Counted from the first letter of the stretch, positions 1-7,568 are shown. The stretch: 17,264 nt of DNA from an uncultured Oscillospiraceae bacterium (GCA_910584605.1 CAJUAW010000052.1:1-17264), one strand, 5' to 3'. A program made the numbers and translations. The notes: generated by a model from the sequence alone, not told the origin.

Positions 1-14
1 TTGTTGATGCCTCC

Positions 15-43
15 ATTATACCACCCAGATCCTCCCACTACAA
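15..43 (-). promoter_or_regulatory. Minus-strand promoter for a gene left of the window
   Basis: Read on the minus strand there is a -35 box TTGTAG (38-43), a 17-bp spacer and a perfect -10 box TATAAT (15-20). The gene it serves would lie beyond position 1. It would be transcribed divergently from the response regulator, so the two may share this 120-bp control region. Confidence 0.55.
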
Positions 44-65
44 GGGCAAGGTCCTGGATCTTCTC

Positions 66-94
66 TTGTTTCTGCCAAGAATATGGAGTACAAT
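66..94 (+). promoter_or_regulatory. Promoter of the response regulator gene
   Basis: A -35 box TTGTTT (66-71), 17-bp spacer and -10 box TACAAT (89-94) precede the response regulator start at 124. Transcription would begin near 101, giving a leader of about 23 nt that carries the ribosome binding site AGGAGG (112-117). The -35 box is weak, with only TTG conserved, which would allow regulation. Confidence 0.5.
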
Positions 95-123
95 AGGGAA
101 AACATCCAGCCAGGAGGCGCGCC

Positions 124-807
124 ATGAAAACCATCGCGGTCATCGACGACGACATCCACATCGGAAACATGCTGGAGGAGCTGCTCCAGCGGGAGGGCTA
201 CGCCGTTGTGCGGGCCTACTCCGGGACGGAGGCGGTGCTCCTGCTGGAGCGGGTCCGCCCCGATCTGGTGCTGCTGGACCTGATGCTACCCGGCCTGCCC
301 GGCGAGGAGGTGCTGGCCCAGATCCGCGGCATTCCGGTGATGGTGGTCAGCGCCAAGGTAGGGGTGGACGACAAGGTAAAGCTTTTGCTGAATGGGGCGG
401 TGGACTATGTGACCAAGCCCTTCGACACCCGGGAGCTGCTGGCCCGCATCGCCGTCCGCCTGCGGGAGAGCTCCGCCCCCGGACTGGCTCCCGTGCTGGA
501 GGCGGGCCTCCTGCGCCTGGACCAGATCGCCCACACCGTCACAGCGGCGGACCAGCCCGTCCGGCTGACCAAGACGGAGTACGCCATTTTGAAGCTGTTT
601 CTCCAAAACCCCGGCCAGGTCATCGCCAAGTCGGTGATCCTGGACCGCATCTCCGCCGACACTCCCGACTGCACCGAGAGCTCGCTGAAGATCCACATCA
701 GCAACCTGCGAAAAAAGCTGCGGGACGTCACCGGACAGGACCACATCGAGTCGGTGTGGGGGATCGGATTTAAACTGAACACGTTTGAGGAGGATCAGCA
801 TGTCTGA
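124..807 (+). CDS. OmpR/PhoB-family two-component response regulator
   Basis: Cytoplasmic DNA-binding response regulator of 227 residues, the usual size for the family. The receiver domain (about 1-115) has the acidic cluster D8-D9-D10, phosphoacceptor D52 in LLDLMLPG, S76 and K98 in VTKPF. The winged-helix output domain (about 128-222) ends in the typical WGIGFKL strand. The ATG at 124 is preceded by AGGAGG six bases upstream. Downstream come an ABC ATPase, two permeases and a histidine kinase (3465-4349), its probable partner. This arrangement is typical of systems that sense and pump out antimicrobial peptides such as lantibiotics (LanRK-LanFEG, Cpr or Bcr type). Its likely target is the repeat array at 851-892, just before the ATPase gene. 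The family is certain; the inducing signal is inferred. Confidence 0.93.
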   Translation: MKTIAVIDDDIHIGNMLEELLQREGYAVVRAYSGTEAVLLLERVRPDLVLLDLMLPGLPGEEVLAQIRGIPVMVVSAKVGVDDKVKLLLNGAVDYVTKPFDTRELLARIAVRLRESSAPGLAPVLEAGLLRLDQIAHTVTAADQPVRLTKTEYAILKLFLQNPGQVIAKSVILDRISADTPDCTESSLKIHISNLRKKLRDVTGQDHIESVWGIGFKLNTFEEDQHV

Positions 808-904
808 TCTGAGGGCCATGCGGAACATTGGAACCGAGACAGCCCGAAATCTTTCCCAAATCTTTACCCTTTTCTTATCCGCTCTCTTTACCCTTTCCAG
901 GTAG
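800..904 (+). CDS. Possible 34-residue small protein between regulator and ABC gene
   Basis: A short reading frame starts at ATG 800, overlapping the response regulator stop, with a very good ribosome binding site GAGGAGG (787-793) seven bases upstream, and ends at TAG 902. The first half is polar and charged; the second half (about residue 18 on) is hydrophobic or amphipathic, ending LFLSALFTLSR. It is unrecognised. It could be a translated leader or small membrane-active peptide of the resistance module, or a chance frame, since the same bases contain the CTTTACC repeats. The well-placed ribosome binding site is the main argument for it. Confidence 0.3.
   Translation: MSDLRAMRNIGTETARNLSQIFTLFLSALFTLSR
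851..892 (+). promoter_or_regulatory. Four phased CTTTACC-like repeats, likely response-regulator operator
   Basis: CTTTCCC (851), CTTTACC (862), CTTATCC (874) and CTTTACC (886) lie at steps of 11, 12 and 12 bp. The second and fourth are part of an identical 12-base repeat TCTTTACCCTTT (861-872 and 885-896). OmpR-family regulators typically bind direct repeats about one helical turn apart, and this array sits 44-86 bp before the ABC ATPase start. A weak -10-like TAGACT (902-907) lacks a matching -35, as expected for an activator-dependent promoter. The assignment to this regulator is inferred. Confidence 0.45.
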
Positions 905-936
905 ACTGGGCCACACAAGAAAAGGAGGCTTTTTCT

Positions 937-1851
937 ATGGACTATATTCTCACCGCTGACAGTCTGTGGAAGTCCTACAAGGGCTTTCACGCGTTGAGCG
1001 GCCTTACCATGCGCGTGCCCAGGGGGTCCATCTACGGTCTGGTGGGCCGGAACGGGGCGGGCAAGACCACCCTCATCCGCCTGATCTGCGGTTTGCAGGC
1101 CCCCACCTCGGGGGGCTTCACCCTCTTCGGCCTGGACAGCAGGGACAAGGGCATCCACAAGGCCCGCCGCCGGATGGGGGCGGTGGTGGAGACCCCATCC
1201 ATCTATCTGGATCTGTCCGCCGCCGACAACATCAAGGAGCAGTACCGGGTGCTGGGCGTCCCCTCGGATGAGGGAGTAAACGAGCTGCTGGAGCTGGTCG
1301 GGCTGGCGGACGCCGGCAAAAAGAAGGCCCGGAACTTCTCTCTGGGCATGCGCCAGCGGCTGGGCATCGCCATCGCTCTGGCCGGGAACCCGGACTTTCT
1401 GGTGCTGGACGAGCCGGTCAACGGCCTGGACCCCCAGGGCATCATTGAGACCCGGGAGCTGATCCTCAAGCTGAACCGGGAGCGGCAGATCACCGTCCTC
1501 ATCTCCAGCCACATTCTGGACGAGCTGTCCCGGCTGGCCACCCACTACGGCTTCATTGACGGGGGCCGCATGGTGAAGGAGATCAGCGCCCATGAGCTGG
1601 AGGCCGCCTGCCGCAAGTGCCTGCGGGTGGAGGTCACCGACACCCGCGTCCTGGCCCGGGTGCTGGACGGCATGGGGCTGGAGTACAAGATTCTCACCGA
1701 GGGCAAGGCGGATATCTTCGCCCAGCCGGTGATCTCCCAGCTATCCGCCGCGCTGGCAAAGGAAAACTGCGAGTTCCTCTCCGCCCAGGAGCGGGACGAG
1801 AGTTTGGAGAGCTACTTCATCAACCTGGTGGGAGGTGGTTCTCGTGACTAA
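937..1851 (+). CDS. ABC transporter ATP-binding protein, antimicrobial peptide/lantibiotic immunity type
   Basis: ATPase of 304 residues that would power the two membrane proteins encoded next. The Walker A motif GRNGAGKTT lies at about 37-45, the ABC signature FSLGMRQRLG at 134-143, Walker B FLVLDEP with catalytic E159, the D-loop GLDPQG, and the switch histidine in ISSHIL. After the nucleotide-binding domain (about 5-220) a C-terminal extension of some 80 residues follows, as in BcrA, LanF and CprA-like ATPases. The ATG at 937 has a strong AAGGAGG (922-928). Its stop overlaps the next start (1844) by 8 bp, indicating translational coupling. Substrate is not visible in the sequence; export of or immunity to peptide antibiotics is inferred from gene order. 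Confidence 0.92.
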   Translation: MDYILTADSLWKSYKGFHALSGLTMRVPRGSIYGLVGRNGAGKTTLIRLICGLQAPTSGGFTLFGLDSRDKGIHKARRRMGAVVETPSIYLDLSAADNIKEQYRVLGVPSDEGVNELLELVGLADAGKKKARNFSLGMRQRLGIAIALAGNPDFLVLDEPVNGLDPQGIIETRELILKLNRERQITVLISSHILDELSRLATHYGFIDGGRMVKEISAHELEAACRKCLRVEVTDTRVLARVLDGMGLEYKILTEGKADIFAQPVISQLSAALAKENCEFLSAQERDESLESYFINLVGGGSRD

Positions 1852-2656
1852 TCTGCTGTCCGCCAACCTGTTTCGCCTGAGAAAGAGCCGCCTGTTCTGG
1901 GTGACCCTGCTGCTGTGCGCCGCCGCCGGGGCCTGGCAGCCCCTCCAGACCTATCTGGAATACCAGCGAAAATTCCCCCTAGACGCTATCTTCTTTGTCT
2001 ACGCCATGCTCATCGGCCTGGTGCTGTCTGTATTCCTCCCCCTGTTCTTCGGTTCGGAGTACAGCGACGGGACCATCCGCAACAAGCTGGCCGCCGGCCA
2101 CCCCCGGCTGTCCGTCTACCTGGCCAATCTGATCACCGCCGTGTTCGCTGCCCTCATCTTCTGCGGCGGGTATATTCTGTGTACCCTGGCGGTGGGGGTC
2201 CCCCTGCTGGGCGGGCCCAAGGCCCCCGGCCCGCTGTTGACCAGCCTGATCCTCTCCCTGCTCATGGCGGCGGTCTGGTGCGCCATTTTCACCGTCCTCA
2301 TCATGAATTTCAGCCGCAAGGCCGCCTCGGCGGTGTGCTGTATCCTGCTGTTCCTGCTGATTTTCGGTACCGCGCTTACGGTCTATCAGGTGCTGGATGC
2401 CCCGGAGTTTTACCCGTCCCTTCAGCTGGTGGACGGAGAGATGGTGTCAGAGATGGTACGCAATCCCCGCTATCTCCAGCCGGACGAGCGAAAAATCTAT
2501 GAGCTCCTGCTGGACCTGGACCCGGTGGGCCAGGCCGTTCAGTTCACCGACGGCACCGTCACCCGCCCCGTCCAGATGGCCCTGTGCTCCATGGGCATAT
2601 TCGCCGTTACCACCGCCGCTGGGCTGGCCCTGTTCCAGCGAAAAGACCTGAAGTAG
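1844..2656 (+). CDS. ABC-2 type permease subunit, lantibiotic-immunity-like (first of two paralogs)
   Basis: Integral membrane protein of 270 residues, likely six transmembrane segments: about 15-35, 48-70, 95-120, 135-160, 165-185 and a last one at 240-262. The likely start is GTG 1844, inside the end of the ATPase gene, with GGGAGGTGG (1830-1838) correctly spaced; another GTG at 1835 lies within that ribosome binding site and is less likely. The protein opens NLLSANLFRLRKSRLFW and ends LALFQRKDLK, both closely matched by the next gene, so the two are duplicates. In this family the two permeases form a heterodimeric channel driven by the upstream ATPase. No substrate-specific residue can be pointed to. 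Confidence 0.85.
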   Translation: MTNLLSANLFRLRKSRLFWVTLLLCAAAGAWQPLQTYLEYQRKFPLDAIFFVYAMLIGLVLSVFLPLFFGSEYSDGTIRNKLAAGHPRLSVYLANLITAVFAALIFCGGYILCTLAVGVPLLGGPKAPGPLLTSLILSLLMAAVWCAIFTVLIMNFSRKAASAVCCILLFLLIFGTALTVYQVLDAPEFYPSLQLVDGEMVSEMVRNPRYLQPDERKIYELLLDLDPVGQAVQFTDGTVTRPVQMALCSMGIFAVTTAAGLALFQRKDLK

Positions 2657-2667
2657 GGGTGGCGGAG

Positions 2668-3455
2668 ATGAGGAATGTACTGTCGGCCAATTTCCTGCGG
2701 CTGAAACACAGCCGAATTCTGTGGCTGTGCCTGGCCTATATGCTCTATGACGGGCTGCGCCTATTTTACAGCGCCTCCCAGGCGGCGGCCGGAACAGGCA
2801 CCCGTATGGCGCCCTCCTTTCAGTTCTTCTGGCTGGGCGGCATCGTCTTTGCCGTCTATTGCAGCTTTTTCATCAGCGGCGAGTACGGCGAAGGGGGAGT
2901 CCGCCGCAAGGTGGCGGCGGGCGCGCCCCGCCCGGCGGTCTATCTGGCCAACCTGACCTCCTGCACACTGGCAAGCCTGCTGATGTGCGGGGGATATATC
3001 CTTGCAAACTGGACGCTGGAGTATTTTGTTCTGGGCGGTACCGGCGTGCTGGAGTACACACAAACTCCAGGCCAGATTGCCCTGCTGCTGCTGGAGTGCG
3101 TTGTGGTTACGGTGTCCTACAACGCCATCTTTACCCTGGTCGGCATGAACATCCAGCACAAGACGGGCGGCCCCTTGCGGTTCTGCTCACCGCCGCCGCT
3201 CTGATCTATCTTGGACATGGCAGCCGGGATATGCTGCTGCTGCGCAGCAGCTCCCCGGATCGCTATTCCTTTTCCCCACTGGAGGAGCTCCGCTACCGGC
3301 TGTTCGCCGAGTGGCTCCCCGGCGGACAGGCCATTCATTGCGTGAACCTGGGGGCCTTCTGGGCTCCGGAGGGCATGATGCTCCGCGCCCTGGCGGTCAT
3401 CGCTGTCTCAACCGGGGTGGGGATTTGTCTGTTCCGGCGAAAAGACCTGAAATGA
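2668..3455 (+). pseudogene. Second ABC-2 permease, frameshifted
   Basis: Starts at ATG 2668 with GGGGTGGCGGAG upstream and encodes NVLSANFLRLKHSRILW, paralogous to the first permease. The original frame runs to a stop at 3202-3204, but the homologous C-terminal part, ending GICLFRRKDLK like its paralog, is in the -1 frame up to 3455. The break is at the C run 3171-3174. Adding one C gives an uninterrupted protein of about 262 residues through HKTGGPLAVLLTAAAL. So this is a one-base deletion in a homopolymer. The truncated product (178 residues) would lack its last two membrane spans. It may be a real recent inactivation or a sequencing error; no classic X-XXY-YYZ slippery heptamer is seen, so programmed frameshifting is unlikely. 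Confidence 0.8.
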
Positions 3456-3464
3456 GGTGACAAC

Positions 3465-4349
3465 ATGCTCCCCTGGCTGATCTGCGGCGGACTGGCCGCA
3501 ATTGTGATCGCGCTGCTGGTCAAGCTGTGGCTGCTCCGCCGCAGTCTGGACGAAATGCTGGACCAGCTGGAGGAGCGGCTGTCCCAGGACACCAACAACC
3601 CCATTTTCCTCTCTGCCCGGGACGCCAGCGCCCGCAGGCTGGCCGCCGGGCTGAACGTCCAGCTCCGAGAGCTGCGCCGCCAGCGACAGCGGTTCCAGCA
3701 GGGGGACACCGAGCTGAAAAACGCGGTCACCAACATCGCCCACGATCTGCGCACCCCTCTTACCGCCATGCAAGGCTATCTGGACCTGCTGGAGCGGGAG
3801 GAGCTGCCTGGCGGCGCCCTGCGCTATCTGGACCAGATCGCAGACCGGACCCAGGCCATGACCCGGCTGACCGAGGAGCTCTTTCGCTACTCCCTGGCCG
3901 CCGACCTGCCGGAGCTGGCCCGGGAACCGGTGGACCTGCGCCGCTGTCTGGAGGAGAGCCTGGTCTCCTTCTACGCCAGCCTGAACCAGCAGGGAATCAC
4001 GCCGGACATCTCCCTGCCCGGCGGCCCGGTGGTCCGTTCCCTGGACCCCTCAGCCGTGAGCCGGATCTTTGGCAACATCATCAGCAACGCCCTGAAATAC
4101 AGCGGCGGCGACTTCGCCGTCTCCCTGGACGAGGCCGGGATGGTCACCTTCTCCAACACCGCCCGCTCCCTGGACCCGGTGACCACCGCCCAGCTCTTCG
4201 ACCGGTTTTACACCGTGGAGACCGGCCAGGGCTCCACCGGCCTGGGGCTGTCCATCGCCAAGCTGCTCACCGAACGGCTTGGCGGGACCATCTGCGCCGA
4301 TTACCAGAAGGAGCGGCTGTATATTTCCGTCTTCTTCCCCGAAGCATAA
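3465..4349 (+). CDS. Sensor histidine kinase with a single N-terminal membrane helix
   Basis: Kinase of 294 residues. One hydrophobic segment (about 4-25) is followed directly by a charged coiled coil and the dimerization/phosphoacceptor domain with H93 in NIAHDLRTPLT. The catalytic ATPase domain shows the N-box FGNIISNALKYS (N204, N208) and the G2 box GSTGLGLSIAKLL (256-267). The D-containing G1 box is poorly conserved (LDEAGMVTFSN). There is no extracytoplasmic sensor domain, so it cannot bind a ligand outside by itself; in comparable modules the transporter or the membrane itself supplies the signal. The ATG at 3465 follows GAGGTGA nine bases after the preceding gene's stop. Its partner is presumably the regulator at 124-807. 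It is the last gene before the terminator. Confidence 0.9.
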   Translation: MLPWLICGGLAAIVIALLVKLWLLRRSLDEMLDQLEERLSQDTNNPIFLSARDASARRLAAGLNVQLRELRRQRQRFQQGDTELKNAVTNIAHDLRTPLTAMQGYLDLLEREELPGGALRYLDQIADRTQAMTRLTEELFRYSLAADLPELAREPVDLRRCLEESLVSFYASLNQQGITPDISLPGGPVVRSLDPSAVSRIFGNIISNALKYSGGDFAVSLDEAGMVTFSNTARSLDPVTTAQLFDRFYTVETGQGSTGLGLSIAKLLTERLGGTICADYQKERLYISVFFPEA

Positions 4350-4351
4350 CC

Positions 4352-4384
4352 AAAAAAGGCTCCCTCAGACAGGGAGCCTTTTTA
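4352..4384. terminator. Bidirectional intrinsic terminator between convergent genes
   Basis: GGCTCCCT (4358-4365), loop CAGAC, AGGGAGCC (4371-4378), flanked by six A on the left and five T on the right. The A run makes it work in both directions: it ends the resistance module on the plus strand and the glutamine synthetase operon, whose last gene stops at 4392, on the minus strand. Confidence 0.9.
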
Positions 4385-4391
4385 TGTGCTC

Positions 4392-5681
4392 TTACGGTTC
4401 TGTCACAATCATATTCGGCCAGCGGTGCTCCACAAATCCGTCGCCGTACTGCTGATCCAAAAACTCCTCAAAGGCGTTGGAGGGCTGGGGCTGGACGCTC
4501 CGGGTGTTGTACCGCAGCATGGCCGCGCAGGTGAGCAGGCCGTTGCACACCATGAGAAACACCACCACCCAGGTCAGGATCTTCCCGGCCAGAGCGGGGA
4601 GGCGCTCAATGCTCCGGGACATTTTGGGGTAGATGCCCTTGATCCAGAACACCGCCAGCACCCCCCAGAAAAAGCAGAACAGCACGTTGGTCCGCCCGCC
4701 GATGTTCAGGGGCATGTGGCTGTAGTCCCAAAACACGGTACCGAACACCAGCTCGGTGAACACGCTGCACATGTACTCGTAGGTCCCGCCGATAAAAAAA
4801 CCGGCGGTGAAGACGAAAAAGGAATCCCGTTGGGCCAGCCGCTGGAGGGTAACGGTGAGCACCACCGCCCCCAGCCCCCACACAAAGCTGAAGGGGCCGT
4901 ACAGTACGCTGGACCGGTTCATCCACTGGCCGTTGACCAGCCCGCACCAGAAGGTTTCGATGACGTCCCCCAACAGGGCGGAGGCGAGGAAGACCCACAC
5001 CAGCTTGTCCAGGCAGACCCCGTGGGCAAATATGTAGAATTCGTCCTGCTCCTCCTGGGACATCCCCCGGATGCCGGGGTAGGCCCTTTGGAGGCGGCGC
5101 CACACATACTGCGTGAGCCGCCCGGCAATCCGGCCCTCGCTGCTGCGGGCCTCCCGGCGCTCGTAGGCCCGGACGCCCCCGGTGCGCAGGGTGTACAGCA
5201 CCCCCGCAAAGTCCGCCGCCATCAGGGCGAAGAGAACCCACACGGCGGCCCGCTTCAGCAGCTCCGGCACCAGGGTCAGCACCCCCAGCACCAGGGGGTG
5301 AACCACCAGATAGCCCGCGTAAAAGCCCGCCGCCACCGCCGCCGAGAAGACCAGCCCCTTCAGGCTGCCGCCCAGCACCCTGGACCGCTCTCCGCCCCAG
5401 TGGACCTTGGGGCCCAGCTGCCGGTTCAGGTGGTCGGAAAAGCTCTCTGTCACCGAGACGATGGCCATCGTGAACAAAAACTGCACTCCATACCGTCCCG
5501 CCAGGGCGGGGAGGGTCAAAATCATCAGATCCGCCGCGATCCCATAGGAGAGCAGAAAGGGCAGAGTGAGGAAGCCCCGGTTGCGAAACTGCCGCTTGGT
5601 CACGGCGTAGTACAGCACCTCGGAGCACCAGCCCAGAAAGGAGTAGATCAGCAGATAAAGGCCCAGATTCAGCCAGCTCAC
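4392..5681 (-). CDS. Membrane protein with two CmpB-like (putative ABC permease) repeats
   Basis: Polytopic membrane protein of 429 residues. Two halves each resemble the CmpB-like family called putative ABC transporter permease. The first is about 8-165, with GWCSEVLYYAVTKRQFRNRG then GFLTLPFLLSYG. The second is about 228-352, with GDVIETFWCGLVNGQWMNR, VLYGPFSFVWGLG, then FWDYSHMPLNIGGR and a conserved Trp-Gly. They are joined by a charged cytoplasmic stretch (about 168-220), and a further helix lies at 365-390. The start is GTG 5681 with AGAGGTGA upstream. It is the last gene of the glnA-ANTAR operon, 24 bp after the ANTAR gene. No ATPase partner is nearby, so despite the family name an ABC role is unproven; a nitrogen-related membrane function is only suggested by position. 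Confidence 0.75.
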   Translation of the reverse strand: MSWLNLGLYLLIYSFLGWCSEVLYYAVTKRQFRNRGFLTLPFLLSYGIAADLMILTLPALAGRYGVQFLFTMAIVSVTESFSDHLNRQLGPKVHWGGERSRVLGGSLKGLVFSAAVAAGFYAGYLVVHPLVLGVLTLVPELLKRAAVWVLFALMAADFAGVLYTLRTGGVRAYERREARSSEGRIAGRLTQYVWRRLQRAYPGIRGMSQEEQDEFYIFAHGVCLDKLVWVFLASALLGDVIETFWCGLVNGQWMNRSSVLYGPFSFVWGLGAVVLTVTLQRLAQRDSFFVFTAGFFIGGTYEYMCSVFTELVFGTVFWDYSHMPLNIGGRTNVLFCFFWGVLAVFWIKGIYPKMSRSIERLPALAGKILTWVVVFLMVCNGLLTCAAMLRYNTRSVQPQPSNAFEEFLDQQYGDGFVEHRWPNMIVTEP

Positions 5682-5705
5682 ACGGGTTCACCTCTTTGTT
5701 GTGTT

Positions 5706-6290
5706 TCAGGAGTACAGCTTGATGATCTCCTCTGCCACCGTCCGCTTGGGGACGCAGCGGTCCATGGCCTGGCGGTTGATGCAGCGGTGGGCGTCGGGCT
5801 CGGACATCTTCAGCTCACTGATGAGCAGCCACTTGGCCCGGTTCACCAGGCGGATCTCCTCCATCTTCTCCTCGATGGGCTGGATCTTTTTCTCATACCC
5901 CCGCAGCCGCTCCCGGGCTGCGGTCATCCAGTTCAGCCCCCGGAGGAGGGCGTCTCGGGGCACGGGCCGGGGCAGAACAAACACCCCGTGCTCCGCCGCC
6001 CGGGCCTGGACCTGCTCATACAGCGCCGCCGCGGCGAAGAGCAGGACCACCGTCCCGCCCGACCGGCAGCAGTCGATGGAAAAGCGGATCCCCGCGTCGT
6101 CGGGCAGGGGGGAGTTGAGGAAAATAAAGTCGAAGTCCCGCTGGTTCCGGGCCCGCTCGGCCCCGCCTACGCTGGTCACGGTGACGATGGGGGAGTAGTC
6201 CGCCTCGGGCAGGAGGGAGAGCAGGGAATCCCGAAACTTCTCTGAGGCCGATACGATCAGCACACTGTATACCTGTTCCTTCAAGCGCAT
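5706..6290 (-). CDS. ANTAR-domain RNA-binding regulator with degenerate receiver (NitR-like)
   Basis: Protein of 194 residues. The N-terminal half (about 8-120) has the fold pattern of a response-regulator receiver but has lost its chemistry: the acidic pair is VSAS, the phosphoacceptor position is N59 in FIFLNSPLP, and the usual Lys is R108 in VLPRPV. A coiled linker (about 124-150) leads into the ANTAR domain (about 147-194), with RAKWLLISELKMSEPDAHR and the AMDRCVPKRTVAEEII three-helix signature. ANTAR proteins bind paired hairpins with hexaloops in nascent RNA and prevent termination. The gene lies 30 bp after type I glutamine synthetase, the arrangement known for clostridial NitR. Its likely target is the glnN leader at 7650-7702. 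Without a phosphorylation site, control must be by another signal, such as contact with glutamine synthetase. Confidence 0.85.
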   Translation of the reverse strand: MRLKEQVYSVLIVSASEKFRDSLLSLLPEADYSPIVTVTSVGGAERARNQRDFDFIFLNSPLPDDAGIRFSIDCCRSGGTVVLLFAAAALYEQVQARAAEHGVFVLPRPVPRDALLRGLNWMTAARERLRGYEKKIQPIEEKMEEIRLVNRAKWLLISELKMSEPDAHRCINRQAMDRCVPKRTVAEEIIKLYS

Positions 6291-6320
6291 GGACGCCCTC
6301 CTCTCCGATCTTGATGGGGC

Positions 6321-7532
6321 TCACCGCGGCTTCCGATACTCCGCAATCACCGCCGCCGGGACCGCCGCCCGGATAAACGGGCTGTCCGCCGTTCCGGCCG
6401 CCTCCGCCAGGCTCCGGGGCAGGGAACGGAACCGGGCCAGCGTCTCCCCGTCCGCCTGGTACAGGTTCAGGCTGGCGGCAGGGGGCAGCTCCAGCCCCTC
6501 CTCGATGCCCCGCAGCCCGGCCTGGATCATCAGGACGAAGGCCAGGTAAGGGTTGTCGGTGGGGTCGGGGGAGCGCAGCTCCGCCCGGCGGTACTCCCCT
6601 GCGGCGGCGGGGATGCGCACCAGCTGGGAGCGGTTCTCCCGGGACCAGGAGATATACCGGGGCGCCTTGTGCCCTCCGAAGCGGGTGTAGGACGCCTCAA
6701 AGGGGTTGAGGAACAGGGTCATCTCCTCCACCTTGTCCAGCACCCCGGCCACCATGGGGCACAGGCAGTCCCGGCCGTCCGCCGCCTGGACGGACATGTT
6801 GATGTGAAAGCCGCTCCCCGGCGCGTCCGGCAGCGGCTTGGGACCGAAATCGGCGTACAGGCCGTTGCGCTCCGCGATGAACTTGACGATGGACTGGAAG
6901 GTCATCACATTGTCCGCCGCCGTCACCGGGTCGGAGTAGCGGAAGTCGATCTCGTTCTGGCCGGGACCCTCCTCGTGGTGGGAGCACTCGGGGAAAATGC
7001 CCATCTGGGCCAGGGTGAGGCAGATCTCCCGACGGATGTTCTCCCCCTTGTCGTCGGGGGCAATGTCCATGTAGCCCGCCCGGTCATAGGGGACCTTGGT
7101 GGGTTCCCCGTTCCCGTCCCGCTGGAACAGATAGAATTCCTGCTCCGCGCCGAAGAGAAAGGCATACCCCTTTTTCTCCGCCTGGGCCGCCCCATTCCGC
7201 AGCAGGGTCCGGGTGTCGCACTCAAAGGGCCGTCCGTCCGGGTAGACGACGGAGCAGAACATGCGCACCACCTGGCCATGCTCCGGCCGCCAGGGGAGGA
7301 GCATCAGGGTCTCCGGGTCGGGGCGGAGCAGCAGGTCGGACCGGGCCTCGTCCCCGAAGCCGGCGATGGCGGAGGCGTCAAAGGCGATGCCGTACTCAAA
7401 GGCCCTCGGCAGCTCCGAAGGTACGATGGAGAGGTTCTTCTGCCGCCCGAACACGTCGCAGAAGGCCAGGTGGATAAAGGCAACCTCCTCCTCCTGCACA
7501 TACTGGATGACCTCTTGCTTGGAATACTTCAT
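6321..7532 (-). CDS. glnA: Glutamine synthetase, type I
   Basis: Cytoplasmic enzyme making glutamine from glutamate, ammonia and ATP. At 403 residues it is shorter than the usual 440 or so, mostly at the C-terminus. Visible active-site motifs are metal-binding GAEQEFYLF (E130, E132), HEEGPGQNEID (186-196), GSGFHINMS (239-247, H243), NRSQLVRIP (300-308) and AELRSPDPTDNPYLA with E318. No tyrosine adenylylation motif is seen. The start is the ATG at 7532 with GGGAGAAG upstream; a longer frame reaching back to 7649 would run through the promoter and is rejected. It heads an operon with the ANTAR regulator and the CmpB-like protein and is divergent from glnN. It could be a GS-like paralog, but all catalytic motifs look intact. 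Confidence 0.9.
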   Translation of the reverse strand: MKYSKQEVIQYVQEEEVAFIHLAFCDVFGRQKNLSIVPSELPRAFEYGIAFDASAIAGFGDEARSDLLLRPDPETLMLLPWRPEHGQVVRMFCSVVYPDGRPFECDTRTLLRNGAAQAEKKGYAFLFGAEQEFYLFQRDGNGEPTKVPYDRAGYMDIAPDDKGENIRREICLTLAQMGIFPECSHHEEGPGQNEIDFRYSDPVTAADNVMTFQSIVKFIAERNGLYADFGPKPLPDAPGSGFHINMSVQAADGRDCLCPMVAGVLDKVEEMTLFLNPFEASYTRFGGHKAPRYISWSRENRSQLVRIPAAAGEYRRAELRSPDPTDNPYLAFVLMIQAGLRGIEEGLELPPAASLNLYQADGETLARFRSLPRSLAEAAGTADSPFIRAAVPAAVIAEYRKPR

Positions 7533-7568
7533 AGCTTCTCCCGCTTTCCCAATTGCAATTTCGCCGGT

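Noticed and set aside
286..1593. 435-residue minus-strand frame over the regulator and ATPase
   Set aside because: Antisense shadow; both plus-strand genes have clear catalytic motifs and ribosome binding sites.
3165..3204. Programmed -1 frameshift in the second permease
   Set aside because: No slippery heptamer in the right frame and no downstream stimulator seen; a missing C in a short run explains the break more simply.
4386..6245. 619-residue plus-strand frame
   Set aside because: Antisense shadow of the CmpB-like and ANTAR genes, with His/Gln/Pro-rich composition and no domain.
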